DNA from: Novosphingobium fuchskuhlense
GTDB taxonomy: Bacteria > Pseudomonadota > Alphaproteobacteria > Sphingomonadales > Sphingomonadaceae
Assembly (NCBI RefSeq): GCF_001519075.1
Contig: NZ_KQ954244.1
Coordinates: forward strand, 575,934 to 639,933
Direction of reading: 5' to 3'
Length of the DNA stretch: 64,000 nucleotides
Under the pieces are notes generated by a model, which saw only the letters and a list, made by a program, of their open reading frames with translations, did not search any database and was not told the DNA's origin. Below are positions 1 to 7,026 of the stretch, in pieces. Numbering within the stretch: position 1 is the first letter of the stretch; each line of letters begins with the position of its first letter. The translations under genes and the position numbers were made by a program.

Positions 1-439
1 GCCGTTCCGGGCGGATGTGCGGCAGCGCCGCCGCACCGCAGAACGCACCGGGCAGCCACGGGCGCACTTCGGCGCCGAGCAGGCGCTCATAAAGAAAGCG
101 GTAGGCCGAGAAACTTTCGAGGCGCCCTTGCGCCAGATCGAACGTGGTAACCCGCAGCAGCGGACCCATCACTGTCTCGAGATCGTCGAGACCGGCGCGA
201 TCGACGCAGTCGGATTCATTCTTCAGCAGGCCGCGCAGCAGCTTCATGTCCTGATAGATCACGTACTGGGTGCGGATCGAGGCAGCTTCGTGTGGGCCCC
301 GCGCCCAGCGGCGAAAGGCGTCATGGCGACCAAGGCCGACATCAAGACTGCGCCGGATATAACGCTGCTCGCATGGCGAAAAACCCGCAAACTCCCGCAT
401 CTCGGAAAAAATGGTCTGCGCCGTCTCGGTCGTGGCCAT
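1..439 (-). CDS. Hypothetical protein, C-terminus cut by window edge
   Basis: I do not recognise this protein. The visible 146 N-terminal residues begin MATTETAQTIFSEMREFAGF and look like a soluble, mixed-charge alpha-helical protein with no signal peptide, membrane helix or cofactor motif. No stop codon is reached before base 1, so the C-terminus lies outside the window. The ATG at 439 was chosen because GGAGC sits just upstream of it. It lies 176 bp downstream of trmB on the same strand, and that gap holds a CtrA-like box (515-529) and a short hairpin (462-487), so it probably has its own promoter. Possible cell-cycle control is inferred only from the box. Confidence 0.6.
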   Translation of the reverse strand, partial: MATTETAQTIFSEMREFAGFSPCEQRYIRRSLDVGLGRHDAFRRWARGPHEAASIRTQYVIYQDMKLLRGLLKNESDCVDRAGLDDLETVMGPLLRVTTFDLAQGRLESFSAYRFLYERLLGAEVRPWLPGAFCGAAALPHIRPER

Positions 440-461
440 GGGCCCATGCTCCGCTCATCGT

Positions 462-529
462 GCCGGACGACCCTGTTCCCGTCCGGCGGTCAGGCAGACG
501 CTACGCCCGCTTGGTTAGGAAGAGGTTAA
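462..529 (-). promoter_or_regulatory. CtrA-like box and leader hairpin upstream of the leftmost gene
   Basis: TTAG-N7-TTAAC at 515-529 differs by one base from the CtrA consensus TTAA-N7-TTAAC. It lies about 75 bases upstream of the ATG at 439. Nearer the gene, 462-469 and 480-487 are a perfect 8-bp inverted repeat (GCCGGACG/CGTCCGGC) with a 10-base loop. ctrA itself is 4 kb away. Assignment is by motif match only. Confidence 0.4.
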
Positions 530-615
530 CTGGTTAATGCGCAGCGGGGCGGGCGGCCCCGGCAAGGCATTGCAAAGCATGATCCGGCAGTGGCCGAGGC
601 CTGGGGGCGTTGCCC

Positions 616-1344
616 TCAGCGGCGGCGATAACGGAAGTACCAGACCTCGTGCCCCTGCGCGCGGGCCTTGGCTTCGTAGCGCGTCTCGGGCCAGCCGCCC
701 GGACGCTTCTGGAAATCGAGCGGCTTGTGCGCGAGCCATTCGAACTGATCGGCATGACGGCGCATGATCATCAGCGCGTGGCGCAGATAGACCGGATGGT
801 CGGTGCCGAAGCGGAATTCGCCGCCGGGCTTCAACTTGCGCGCAATGAGATCGACCGGCCCGTCGTTCATCATCCGGCGCTTGGCGTGGCGCGCCTTGGG
901 CCAGGGATCGGGATGCAGGAGATAGACAAACGACAGCGCGCCGTCCGGCACGCGGGCAAGAACCTCCAGCGCATCGCCGTGGTGGATGCGCACGTTGCGG
1001 ATCGGCATGCCGGTGGCGCTGCCATCCGAACCCCGCCCGCCGTCGACATGGACAAGCGCCTGCGCCACGCCGTTGAGGAACGGTTCCGCACCGATGAAAC
1101 CGTGATCGGGCAGCATGTCCGCGCGGCCCGCCATATGCTCGCCGCCACCGAAGCCGATCTCGAAGTGCAGTGCGCACGTCCGCCCGAACAGCGCCTCGGC
1201 CGTAACGGGGCCTTCTTCCGGCACTGCGATCTGCGGCAGCAGCGTATCGATCAGCGCCTGCTGGCCGGCACGCAGCGGCTTGCCCTTGGCACGGCCATAG
1301 AGACGGTTGATGGTGAGCGGATCGCCCGGCTTGTGCGCGGTCAT
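616..1344 (-). CDS. trmB: tRNA (guanine-N7-)-methyltransferase TrmB
   Basis: SAM-dependent enzyme that makes m7G46 in the variable loop of tRNAs, in the cytoplasm. The 242-residue protein has the class I methyltransferase glycine-rich loop FEIGFGGGEH at residues 61-70 and the family hallmark HPDPWPKARHAKRR in the catalytic half, followed by GGEFRFGTDH. Length is normal for bacterial TrmB. The ATG at 1344 gives the expected short N-terminal tail before LYGR. It lies 45 bp downstream of the TonB receptor stop on the same strand, so cotranscription is possible. Identification is secure. Confidence 0.95.
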   Translation of the reverse strand: MTAHKPGDPLTINRLYGRAKGKPLRAGQQALIDTLLPQIAVPEEGPVTAEALFGRTCALHFEIGFGGGEHMAGRADMLPDHGFIGAEPFLNGVAQALVHVDGGRGSDGSATGMPIRNVRIHHGDALEVLARVPDGALSFVYLLHPDPWPKARHAKRRMMNDGPVDLIARKLKPGGEFRFGTDHPVYLRHALMIMRRHADQFEWLAHKPLDFQKRPGGWPETRYEAKARAQGHEVWYFRYRRR

Positions 1345-1389
1345 GGTGCGGGCCTGTGGCAGCGTGCTCCTGCCGGGTCAACCGGGCAG

Positions 1390-3717
1390 TCAGAACCCGC
1401 GCTTGATCCCGATGGTCCAGCGGCGCGGCGCGCCCGGGCCCAGAAAGCGCGGCGACGCAGCACCCGGCGCCTCGGCCAGCGGCACACCCCCGATCTCGCC
1501 AAATGTGCCGAAGGTCGCGTATGCATGGCCAAGCAGGTTGCGCACTTCGGCGAACAGCACGAAATCGCGCACCAGTTCGATCCCTCCGCGCAGATCGATC
1601 AGCAGATAGCCCGGCAGAGGTGCCGCGCGGTTGGTATCGTCTCCCGCCAGCAACTGGCTCGACCGCGCTGAAAGCGTGATGCCAAGGCTGAACCGCCGCT
1701 TCGTGCCCGCATTTCCGGCATAGTCGATATTGAGGTTGGCGCTGTGCCGGGGCACGCCGGGCAACCGGTCGCTGGGGTGCACCGTGATCGCCCCATCCCC
1801 GTCAGCCGCCGGATTGCCCGGGCTGGCGATGCGCACCAGCGAACGGTTGGTCGCATCGGTGAAGGCGTAGGTGGCGCCCACAGACAGGCCGCCGCGATCG
1901 GCGGTCAACGAAAGCTCCACCCCCTGCCGCCGCGCATTGCCGAGGTTCTGAAAATAGGCCCGGCCCCGCACGCCCGAAGCGACGCGGCGGATTTCGTCCT
2001 GGCTCTCCGCGCGGTAGGCCGACGCGAGCCACGAAACCCGCCAGCCGTGCGCGCTCAGGTGTCCCGCCGCCCCCAGTTCCCAGGTCCGCGCGATGACCTG
2101 TCGCAAAGGCGGATCGGCGACGAAGAAGTTGGCAAGGCTGCATGGCGCTTCCGGATCGGCGCAGGACAGTTCGGCCGGGGTGGGCGCGCGGTTGGTCTCG
2201 GCGTAGCCGGCGCGGAGCGAGAGGCCAGGTGTGGCATTCCAATCGAGCTCCAGCCCGGGATTGAGCCGGGTGAAGAAATGCCGCCCGGTGAGCGCGGTGC
2301 CCAGCCGGTCGTCGAGCCGGATCGCGGCATAATTGTAGCGCATCCCCGCCTCAAGCTGCAGGTGCGGTCCCAGCGGCAGTGTTTCCGCCGCGAAAAATCC
2401 GGCGTAAAGATTGCGCGCGACGACCGAGGCTGGGGCGATGGCCTTGTCTGTTTGCGCGATGACCGGCCCGGCAGCCTGCACACCGCGCGTATCATCCAGC
2501 GTGCCAAGCGCGGTCGTGGCAACAAAGGAGCTGCGCCCGTAATCCAGGCTGGTGCCGAGCGTGAGCACATTGCCGCCGCCCAGCAACGGGCGTCGGTCCG
2601 TGATTTGTGCAAGCAGCCCGAACGCGCGCGACCGGAGCTCGCCGCGATTGAGCACGGCGTAGATCGGATCGCCCGTCAGTGCGTGGATCGGGCGGCCCAG
2701 TCGGTCGGTAAGGGCCTCGGCACGCTTCTCGCCTTCGCTGTCCGCTTCGAGGCAGAGCTGGCCGGGTTCGTCCTCGCAACGTTCAATATCGGCAGCATCG
2801 CCGTTGAGCATGCGGCTCGACTGCCACAGCGCATAGAACACCGCCTGGAACCGCGTGGTCGGGGCGAGATCGGCCCAGGGGTGAAGGCTCAGGCGCGCGA
2901 ACCGATTTTCGGTGCGGTCGGGATGGGTGAACACCGCCGCGCGGCGAACCGCCAGCAGGTCCTCTGGCGCGGCGCCATTGCCGCTAAGCCCCGTGCTCGC
3001 CAGAATGAGCTTGGCGTGAAGCCCGGCCGCAGCCCCGTCATAGCCAAGGTCCGCATAGCCGCTGGCTAGGCGCGAGCTGCTGAAATCGCGCCAACCTGCC
3101 TCGCCGCGCGATTGCAAGGCAACGAATCCGCTAAAGTGGCCCGCCGTGCCGCCTGCCGCAAGGCTGGCGTCATGCGCACCGTAGGCGCCGAGCGATGCGC
3201 TGCCGGCCACGCCCGGCGCGCTGCGCCCGGTCGCGGTTTCGAGCACGAGCGCGCCGCCCAGCGCATTGAGGCCATAGACCGGGCTCGAATCGACGAGTTC
3301 CACCGAGCGGAGTGCCGCATCGGGCAGGAGATCGAGCGAGACGGTATCGCCGAACGGCAGATTGAATCGGGCGCCGTCAAGGTAGGCGGCAAGGCCCTGC
3401 GATTGCCCCTGCGCACCGGAGGCGGTCTGACCGCGATAGACCAGCACCGGCTGCCAGGGGTTGCCCTGCGCATCCTGCAGGGTGACCCCGGGAAGCTGGC
3501 GGGTCAGCGCGCCAATCAGATCAGGCCGGCCGTTGCGAGCAAGGTCTTCGCGCGAAAGACCCAGCGCATCATCGCTGTCCACCCCGGCGCCGGGGGCCGT
3601 TACGAGGATGGTCTGCTCCGGTGCCTCCGCGCGCGCGGCATGCGGCACACTGCCGGCCAGCACGGCAGCGAGAGCCATGCAGCCGCCGGAAACAGGCAGG
3701 GCGATAGGTCCTTTCAT
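1390..3717 (-). CDS. TonB-dependent outer-membrane receptor
   Basis: Outer-membrane beta-barrel that imports a ligand using TonB/ExbBD energy. 775 residues: a signal peptide (MKGPIALP... to about residue 30), a TonB box-like stretch (QTILVTAPG), a plug domain with DLIGALTRQLPGVTLQD, a long barrel region, and a C-terminal strand ending in Phe (WTIGIKRGF), as outer-membrane proteins usually do. The plug begins directly after the signal peptide, with no extra signalling domain. An ATG 24 bases further upstream is possible, but starting at 3717 leaves a clean signal sequence. Substrate cannot be read from the sequence. It is divergent from the LuxR-type regulator at 3803, with 85 bp between the two starts, which suggests that regulator as a candidate controller. 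Confidence 0.88.
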   Translation of the reverse strand: MKGPIALPVSGGCMALAAVLAGSVPHAARAEAPEQTILVTAPGAGVDSDDALGLSREDLARNGRPDLIGALTRQLPGVTLQDAQGNPWQPVLVYRGQTASGAQGQSQGLAAYLDGARFNLPFGDTVSLDLLPDAALRSVELVDSSPVYGLNALGGALVLETATGRSAPGVAGSASLGAYGAHDASLAAGGTAGHFSGFVALQSRGEAGWRDFSSSRLASGYADLGYDGAAAGLHAKLILASTGLSGNGAAPEDLLAVRRAAVFTHPDRTENRFARLSLHPWADLAPTTRFQAVFYALWQSSRMLNGDAADIERCEDEPGQLCLEADSEGEKRAEALTDRLGRPIHALTGDPIYAVLNRGELRSRAFGLLAQITDRRPLLGGGNVLTLGTSLDYGRSSFVATTALGTLDDTRGVQAAGPVIAQTDKAIAPASVVARNLYAGFFAAETLPLGPHLQLEAGMRYNYAAIRLDDRLGTALTGRHFFTRLNPGLELDWNATPGLSLRAGYAETNRAPTPAELSCADPEAPCSLANFFVADPPLRQVIARTWELGAAGHLSAHGWRVSWLASAYRAESQDEIRRVASGVRGRAYFQNLGNARRQGVELSLTADRGGLSVGATYAFTDATNRSLVRIASPGNPAADGDGAITVHPSDRLPGVPRHSANLNIDYAGNAGTKRRFSLGITLSARSSQLLAGDDTNRAAPLPGYLLIDLRGGIELVRDFVLFAEVRNLLGHAYATFGTFGEIGGVPLAEAPGAASPRFLGPGAPRRWTIGIKRGF

Positions 3718-3802
3718 CGGTGAGGTCCGGTATTCACTCAAGGCACGCCGGACAAGAAATTTGGGATGGACGCCCGTCAGCCCTTGTGGTCACTGCGTGG
3801 CC

Positions 3803-4657
3803 ATGTCGGCGATGGAACGTCTGAGCGGTGCAGCAGAGCAGGGGGCCGGTCCGCTTGCGGACACGCTGACCGTGCGCGAACTCGAAGTGCTGCAGCTGCT
3901 GGCCGAGGGGCATACGATCAAATCGATCGCGGCTCAGCTCGGCAGGACCGAGGCCTCAATCAACGAGCGGCTGCGCGATGCCCGGCGCAAGACCGGCGTG
4001 GGCAGCAGCCGCGAACTGGCGCGGCAGGTGGGTGCCCAGAAAATCTGGGACAACAATCCTGATCTGGCAATGCCTTCCTCCGCAGCAGAGGGACCGGTCC
4101 AGCCCGCACGGAGCGGGCTGCGAGGATCGAAAGGAAAGATTGCCATGCTGATCGCCATGCCCCTCATCGCCGCAGGTTCGCTGCTCATGTCGGTGGACGT
4201 GCCCTTCCATGCGGCGCGTCCGCAAGCCGCCCCAACCGCCACGGGCACGGCACGCGCCTCGCCGCTGGTCGGCCGCTGGGCACTGGACGTCGCCGGCGTG
4301 CCGCCTGCGGAGCGGCCGAAGAGCGTCACCATTGCTTTCAGCATCGCGCCCGATCAGCGCTGGACGACCAAGGTCGAGATCGTGAACCCGGATGGTGCCG
4401 CTCTGCACGCGGAATCGACGGCGGCGCTCGATGCCGCACCGGTTGCGGTCACCGGCAACTTGGCCTTCATCGACAGTGGCTCGCTGCGCCAGCCCGCACC
4501 GGGGACGCTGGTGATGACGCTCGGCAAGGACGGCCAGCCTGTCTCGACCCGCGTCTATACGGTCTCGCGCGATCGCAAATCCATGACCGAAACGATCATC
4601 TGGGCCGGTACCGCGATGCCCAAACTGGAAACGAATACGTTCCGCAGGATCGGCTGA
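3803..4657 (+). CDS. Membrane-tethered LuxR-type HTH regulator with periplasmic domain
   Basis: 284 residues in three parts. The N-terminal ~85 residues hold a GerE/LuxR winged-helix DNA-binding domain (LTVRELEVLQLLAEGHTIKS, then AQLGRTEASINERLRDAR), without a receiver domain. A single membrane helix follows (IAMLIAMPLIAAGSLLMSV, about residues 113-131). The C-terminal ~140 residues, predicted periplasmic, contain VGRWALDVAGVPPAERPKSV and resemble small secreted proteins of unknown role in sphingomonads. The start at MSAMERL was chosen because it begins just ahead of the HTH; longer upstream extension would overlap the divergent TonB receptor gene. The layout suggests a one-component transmembrane regulator (ToxR-like plan, different fold). 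The controlled genes are unknown; the divergent receptor is the obvious candidate. Confidence 0.75.
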   Translation: MSAMERLSGAAEQGAGPLADTLTVRELEVLQLLAEGHTIKSIAAQLGRTEASINERLRDARRKTGVGSSRELARQVGAQKIWDNNPDLAMPSSAAEGPVQPARSGLRGSKGKIAMLIAMPLIAAGSLLMSVDVPFHAARPQAAPTATGTARASPLVGRWALDVAGVPPAERPKSVTIAFSIAPDQRWTTKVEIVNPDGAALHAESTAALDAAPVAVTGNLAFIDSGSLRQPAPGTLVMTLGKDGQPVSTRVYTVSRDRKSMTETIIWAGTAMPKLETNTFRRIG

Positions 4658-4668
4658 GGCCCCCCAAC

Positions 4669-4701
4669 GCAGACGGCCCGCCATTGCTGACGGGCCGCTG
4701 C
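4669..4701. terminator. Hairpin between convergent genes
   Basis: GCAG-A-CGGCCCG pairs with CGGGCCG-CTGC around a 10-base loop, giving an 11-bp stem with one bulged A. It lies between the convergent 3' ends of the LuxR-type gene (4657) and ctrA (4738). There is no T tract on either side, so it is a candidate bidirectional terminator or mRNA 3'-end stabiliser. Confidence 0.5.
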
Positions 4702-4737
4702 GCACGGAGGCCGAGGACCGGGGGGATTGTCGGCCGA

Positions 4738-5439
4738 TCAGGCCGCTTCGACGTCCAGCTTGTCATCCGGATCGCGCAGGACATAGCCGCGGCCCCAGAC
4801 GGTTTCGATGTAGTTCTCGCCGTCGCAGGCATGCGCCAGCTTCTTGCGCAGCTTGCAGATGAACACGTCGATGATCTTGAGTTCGGGTTCGTCCATCCCG
4901 CCATAGAGATGGTTGAGGAACATTTCCTTGGTCAGCGTGGTGCCCTTGCGCAGCGAAAGCAGCTCGAGCATCGCGTATTCCTTGCCCGTCAGATGAACGC
5001 GGGCGCTGTCGACCTCGACCGTCTTGGCATCGAGATTGACCGAAAGTTTACCGGTGCGGATGACCGATTGCGAATGTCCCTTCGAACGGCGCACGACGGC
5101 GTGGATACGGGCGATGAGCTCTTCGCGGTGGAACGGCTTGGTGACGTAGTCGTCGGCACCGAAGCCGAACGAACGCACCTTGGAGTCCATCTCGGCAATG
5201 CCGGAGAGGATCAGCACCGGCGTCTGCACCTTGGCGACGCGCAGCTTCTTCAGCACGTCGTACCCGTGCATGTCGGGCAGGTTGAGGTCGAGCAGGATGA
5301 TGTCGTAATCATACAGCTTGCCGAGATCGAGGCCTTCTTCCCCGAGATCGGTCCCATAGACATTGAAGCCTTCGGTCGTGAGCATAAGCTCAATCGCCTT
5401 GGCCGTGGTCGGCTCGTCCTCGATCAGCAGCACGCGCAT
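4738..5439 (-). CDS. ctrA: Cell-cycle response regulator CtrA
   Basis: OmpR-family response regulator, the master cell-cycle and motility/polarity regulator of alphaproteobacteria. 233 residues. The receiver domain (about 1-120) has the acidic pocket (IEDEP), phosphoacceptor Asp51 in [15 protein letters not shown], and Lys in DYVTKPF. The C-terminal winged helix (about 125-225) contains [17 protein letters not shown] and [10 protein letters not shown], near-identical to known CtrA proteins. It ends in a short acidic tail (DVEAA), where the Caulobacter protein carries its proteolysis signal. It is monocistronic, with 265 bp of upstream sequence containing regulatory motifs (see 5506-5623). Phosphorelay partners (CckA, ChpT) are not in this window. 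Confidence 0.97.
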   Translation of the reverse strand: MRVLLIEDEPTTAKAIELMLTTEGFNVYGTDLGEEGLDLGKLYDYDIILLDLNLPDMHGYDVLKKLRVAKVQTPVLILSGIAEMDSKVRSFGFGADDYVTKPFHREELIARIHAVVRRSKGHSQSVIRTGKLSVNLDAKTVEVDSARVHLTGKEYAMLELLSLRKGTTLTKEMFLNHLYGGMDEPELKIIDVFICKLRKKLAHACDGENYIETVWGRGYVLRDPDDKLDVEAA

Positions 5440-5505
5440 GGATTAGCCCCTTGTTGCCATTCCCCGGTGGCGGTCCGGCCCCACTCATCAGGGCCTTCAC
5501 CGTCA

Positions 5506-5623
5506 TTAACCATATGACCAATGAACATGAAAGGTTAATTTATCGTAAGCGCAATCACCCGTAACGTGCATAGCCGGTGCGACTGCCGATCATCTGCATC
5601 GCGCCAGATTCTCTCTTCGAATC
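5506..5623 (-). promoter_or_regulatory. ctrA upstream region: TTAA half-sites and two GANTC sites
   Basis: The non-coding stretch upstream of ctrA (5440-5704) holds TTAA half-sites at 5506-5509 and 5535-5538 and two GANTC sequences at 5607-5611 (GATTC) and 5619-5623 (GAATC), 12 bases apart. In Caulobacter the ctrA P1 promoter contains a GANTC site methylated by CcrM, and CtrA autoregulates P2 through TTAA-type sites. The TTAA sites here are only half-sites; no full TTAA-N7-TTAA is present. Function is inferred from position and known biology. Confidence 0.4.
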
Positions 5624-5704
5624 AGTGTTTAAAACCACTAACAAGCGATAACCATGATGCCCGGGAGCGTAGCTGCGCGAGAATTCTTTTTTAAGAGACG
5701 GGCC

Positions 5705-6754
5705 CTATCGCGCCGCTGAAGCACCCGGAACACCGATCGCGCTTGCCGCTTCCCGCAGCTTGCGCGTGGCCGAAAGATCGTTGCGGAAGGCCTTAAGCCC
5801 CCCTTCAAGCGCCTTGGCCGCCTTGCCCGGCTCGCCAAGTTGCATGCGGCTGCGCATCAGCATGATCCAGCCATCGGCGTTGCCAGGGTCCTTCGCGAGC
5901 TTGGCCTCCAGCCCGTCGACCATGCCGCGGATCATCGCTTCCTGCTGGCCTTTGGGCAGCGAAGTGGCGGCCTTGATCTCGGCCGAGGAGGGGCCGGGAA
6001 TGGCACCTGCTGCCACGGCAGCACCATTCGTCGCCATGCCGCCGGCAGGAGGCGCGAACTGCGCGGCGGCGAGACGGTCCGCGTAGGGGACCTTGTAGCG
6101 ATCACCCACGTTCCTGATAACCGTGCGGATATCCTCGGCATAGGGTGCGTCGGACGGCGTATCCTTGAGGAGCGCGAACCAGGCGTCGATCGCCTTGCGA
6201 TGCTTGCCCGCCAGATCCATCGCGACCGCCCGGAAATAGCGCGCGCGCGCGTCCTTGGGATCGAGCTTCAGGGCCTTGCTGAAGGCAGCCTGCGCATCGA
6301 CCGGAATCCGCCCCTCGGTCTTGCTGGCCAGCACCAGGGATTCGCCAAGGAACGAAAACGTCTCGGCATGGCTCGGATCGAGTTTGGTCGCTTCCTTGAG
6401 CGCGGTCGCCGCTTCGGCATAGCGCTGGGTCTGGAAATAGGACCAGCCAAGCATGCGCCAACCGTCGGCATCCTCGGGCTTTGCCTTGAGCCGGGCTTCC
6501 AGTTTGGCGATCACGTCGTCAACCGAAGGCGCCTGGCTCTCGGTGGGCGCGGGCGGCCGGGCGATGATCTCGGCATCGCGCTGGCCGCGCCAGACCGCAA
6601 TGGCGCCGGCGGTAAGTGCCACGACGGCAGCCAGGACCAGCACCACCCGGCCACCCCGGCCAGAGGTGGATGAGCCGTTGGAACCGGCTGCAGAGGGCGG
6701 GACCTGAGACGGCCGTGCAGGGTCTGTGCTCGGCGTAGGTTCGGCCTCGGTCAT
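5705..6754 (-). CDS. CcmI/CycH-like TPR protein (cytochrome c biogenesis type)
   Basis: 349 residues: a cytoplasmic Ser/Pro-rich N-terminus (about 1-35), one membrane helix (VVLVLAAVVALTAGAIAVW), and a periplasmic TPR region. The TPR part (IAKLEARLKAKPEDADGWRM, FLGESLVLASKTEGRIPVDA, ALKLDPKDARARYFRAVAMD) follows the C-terminal pattern of CcmI/CycH, the chaperone that presents apocytochrome c to the haem lyase. A second TPR-like repeat (GLEAKLAKDPGNADGWIMLM) lies near the C-terminus. The start at 6754 is supported by GGGGAG seven bases upstream. It stands alone rather than within a ccm operon, and is divergent from the multihaem operon at 7027, so a role in maturing that decahaem protein is an attractive inference. 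A general TPR scaffold is the alternative. Confidence 0.7.
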   Translation of the reverse strand: MTEAEPTPSTDPARPSQVPPSAAGSNGSSTSGRGGRVVLVLAAVVALTAGAIAVWRGQRDAEIIARPPAPTESQAPSVDDVIAKLEARLKAKPEDADGWRMLGWSYFQTQRYAEAATALKEATKLDPSHAETFSFLGESLVLASKTEGRIPVDAQAAFSKALKLDPKDARARYFRAVAMDLAGKHRKAIDAWFALLKDTPSDAPYAEDIRTVIRNVGDRYKVPYADRLAAAQFAPPAGGMATNGAAVAAGAIPGPSSAEIKAATSLPKGQQEAMIRGMVDGLEAKLAKDPGNADGWIMLMRSRMQLGEPGKAAKALEGGLKAFRNDLSATRKLREAASAIGVPGASAAR

Positions 6755-6936
6755 CACATGCTCCCCGGCGCGCCGCGATCGGTGCTGCCACTCGGGGGGG
6801 CATATCCTCTGCCCCGGGTACCTTGCAAGCGGCGGCGCGATAGCGGGAGACCGTGCGCCAGGCGCACCAAAGCGGCACGACCCACAGCGCTGACCCCGCC
6901 AAATTGCGGCTGGCAAAGCACGGCGGTTCAGCTAAA

Positions 6937-6952
6937 CTCGTTATCAAACGAG
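6937..6952. promoter_or_regulatory. Inverted repeat upstream of the redox operon
   Basis: CTCGTT-ATCA-AACGAG is a perfect 6-bp inverted repeat with a 4-base spacer, 75 bases upstream of the GTG at 7027 and in the 272-bp divergent spacer shared with the CcmI-like gene. It could be an operator or a short leader hairpin. It does not match FNR (TTGAT-N4-ATCAA) or CRP consensus. Confidence 0.3.
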
Positions 6953-7026
6953 GTCGCAAATCGGAAAAACAAGGCGCAGGGCCTGCGGACAAGGGCTCAC
7001 GCCAAGCATCGCGGGGGCATGCACCG

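Noticed and set aside
1744..3069. Long open frame (441 codons) on the plus strand opposite the TonB receptor
   Set aside because: It is an antisense shadow produced by high third-position G+C; it shows no domain and lies wholly inside a convincing gene.
5506..5538. Full CtrA box in the ctrA promoter
   Set aside because: The two TTAA sequences are 25 bases apart rather than 7, so they are only half-sites.
6937..6952. FNR or CRP binding site for the redox operon
   Set aside because: The inverted repeat CTCGTT-N4-AACGAG matches neither TTGAT-N4-ATCAA nor TGTGA-N6-TCACA.
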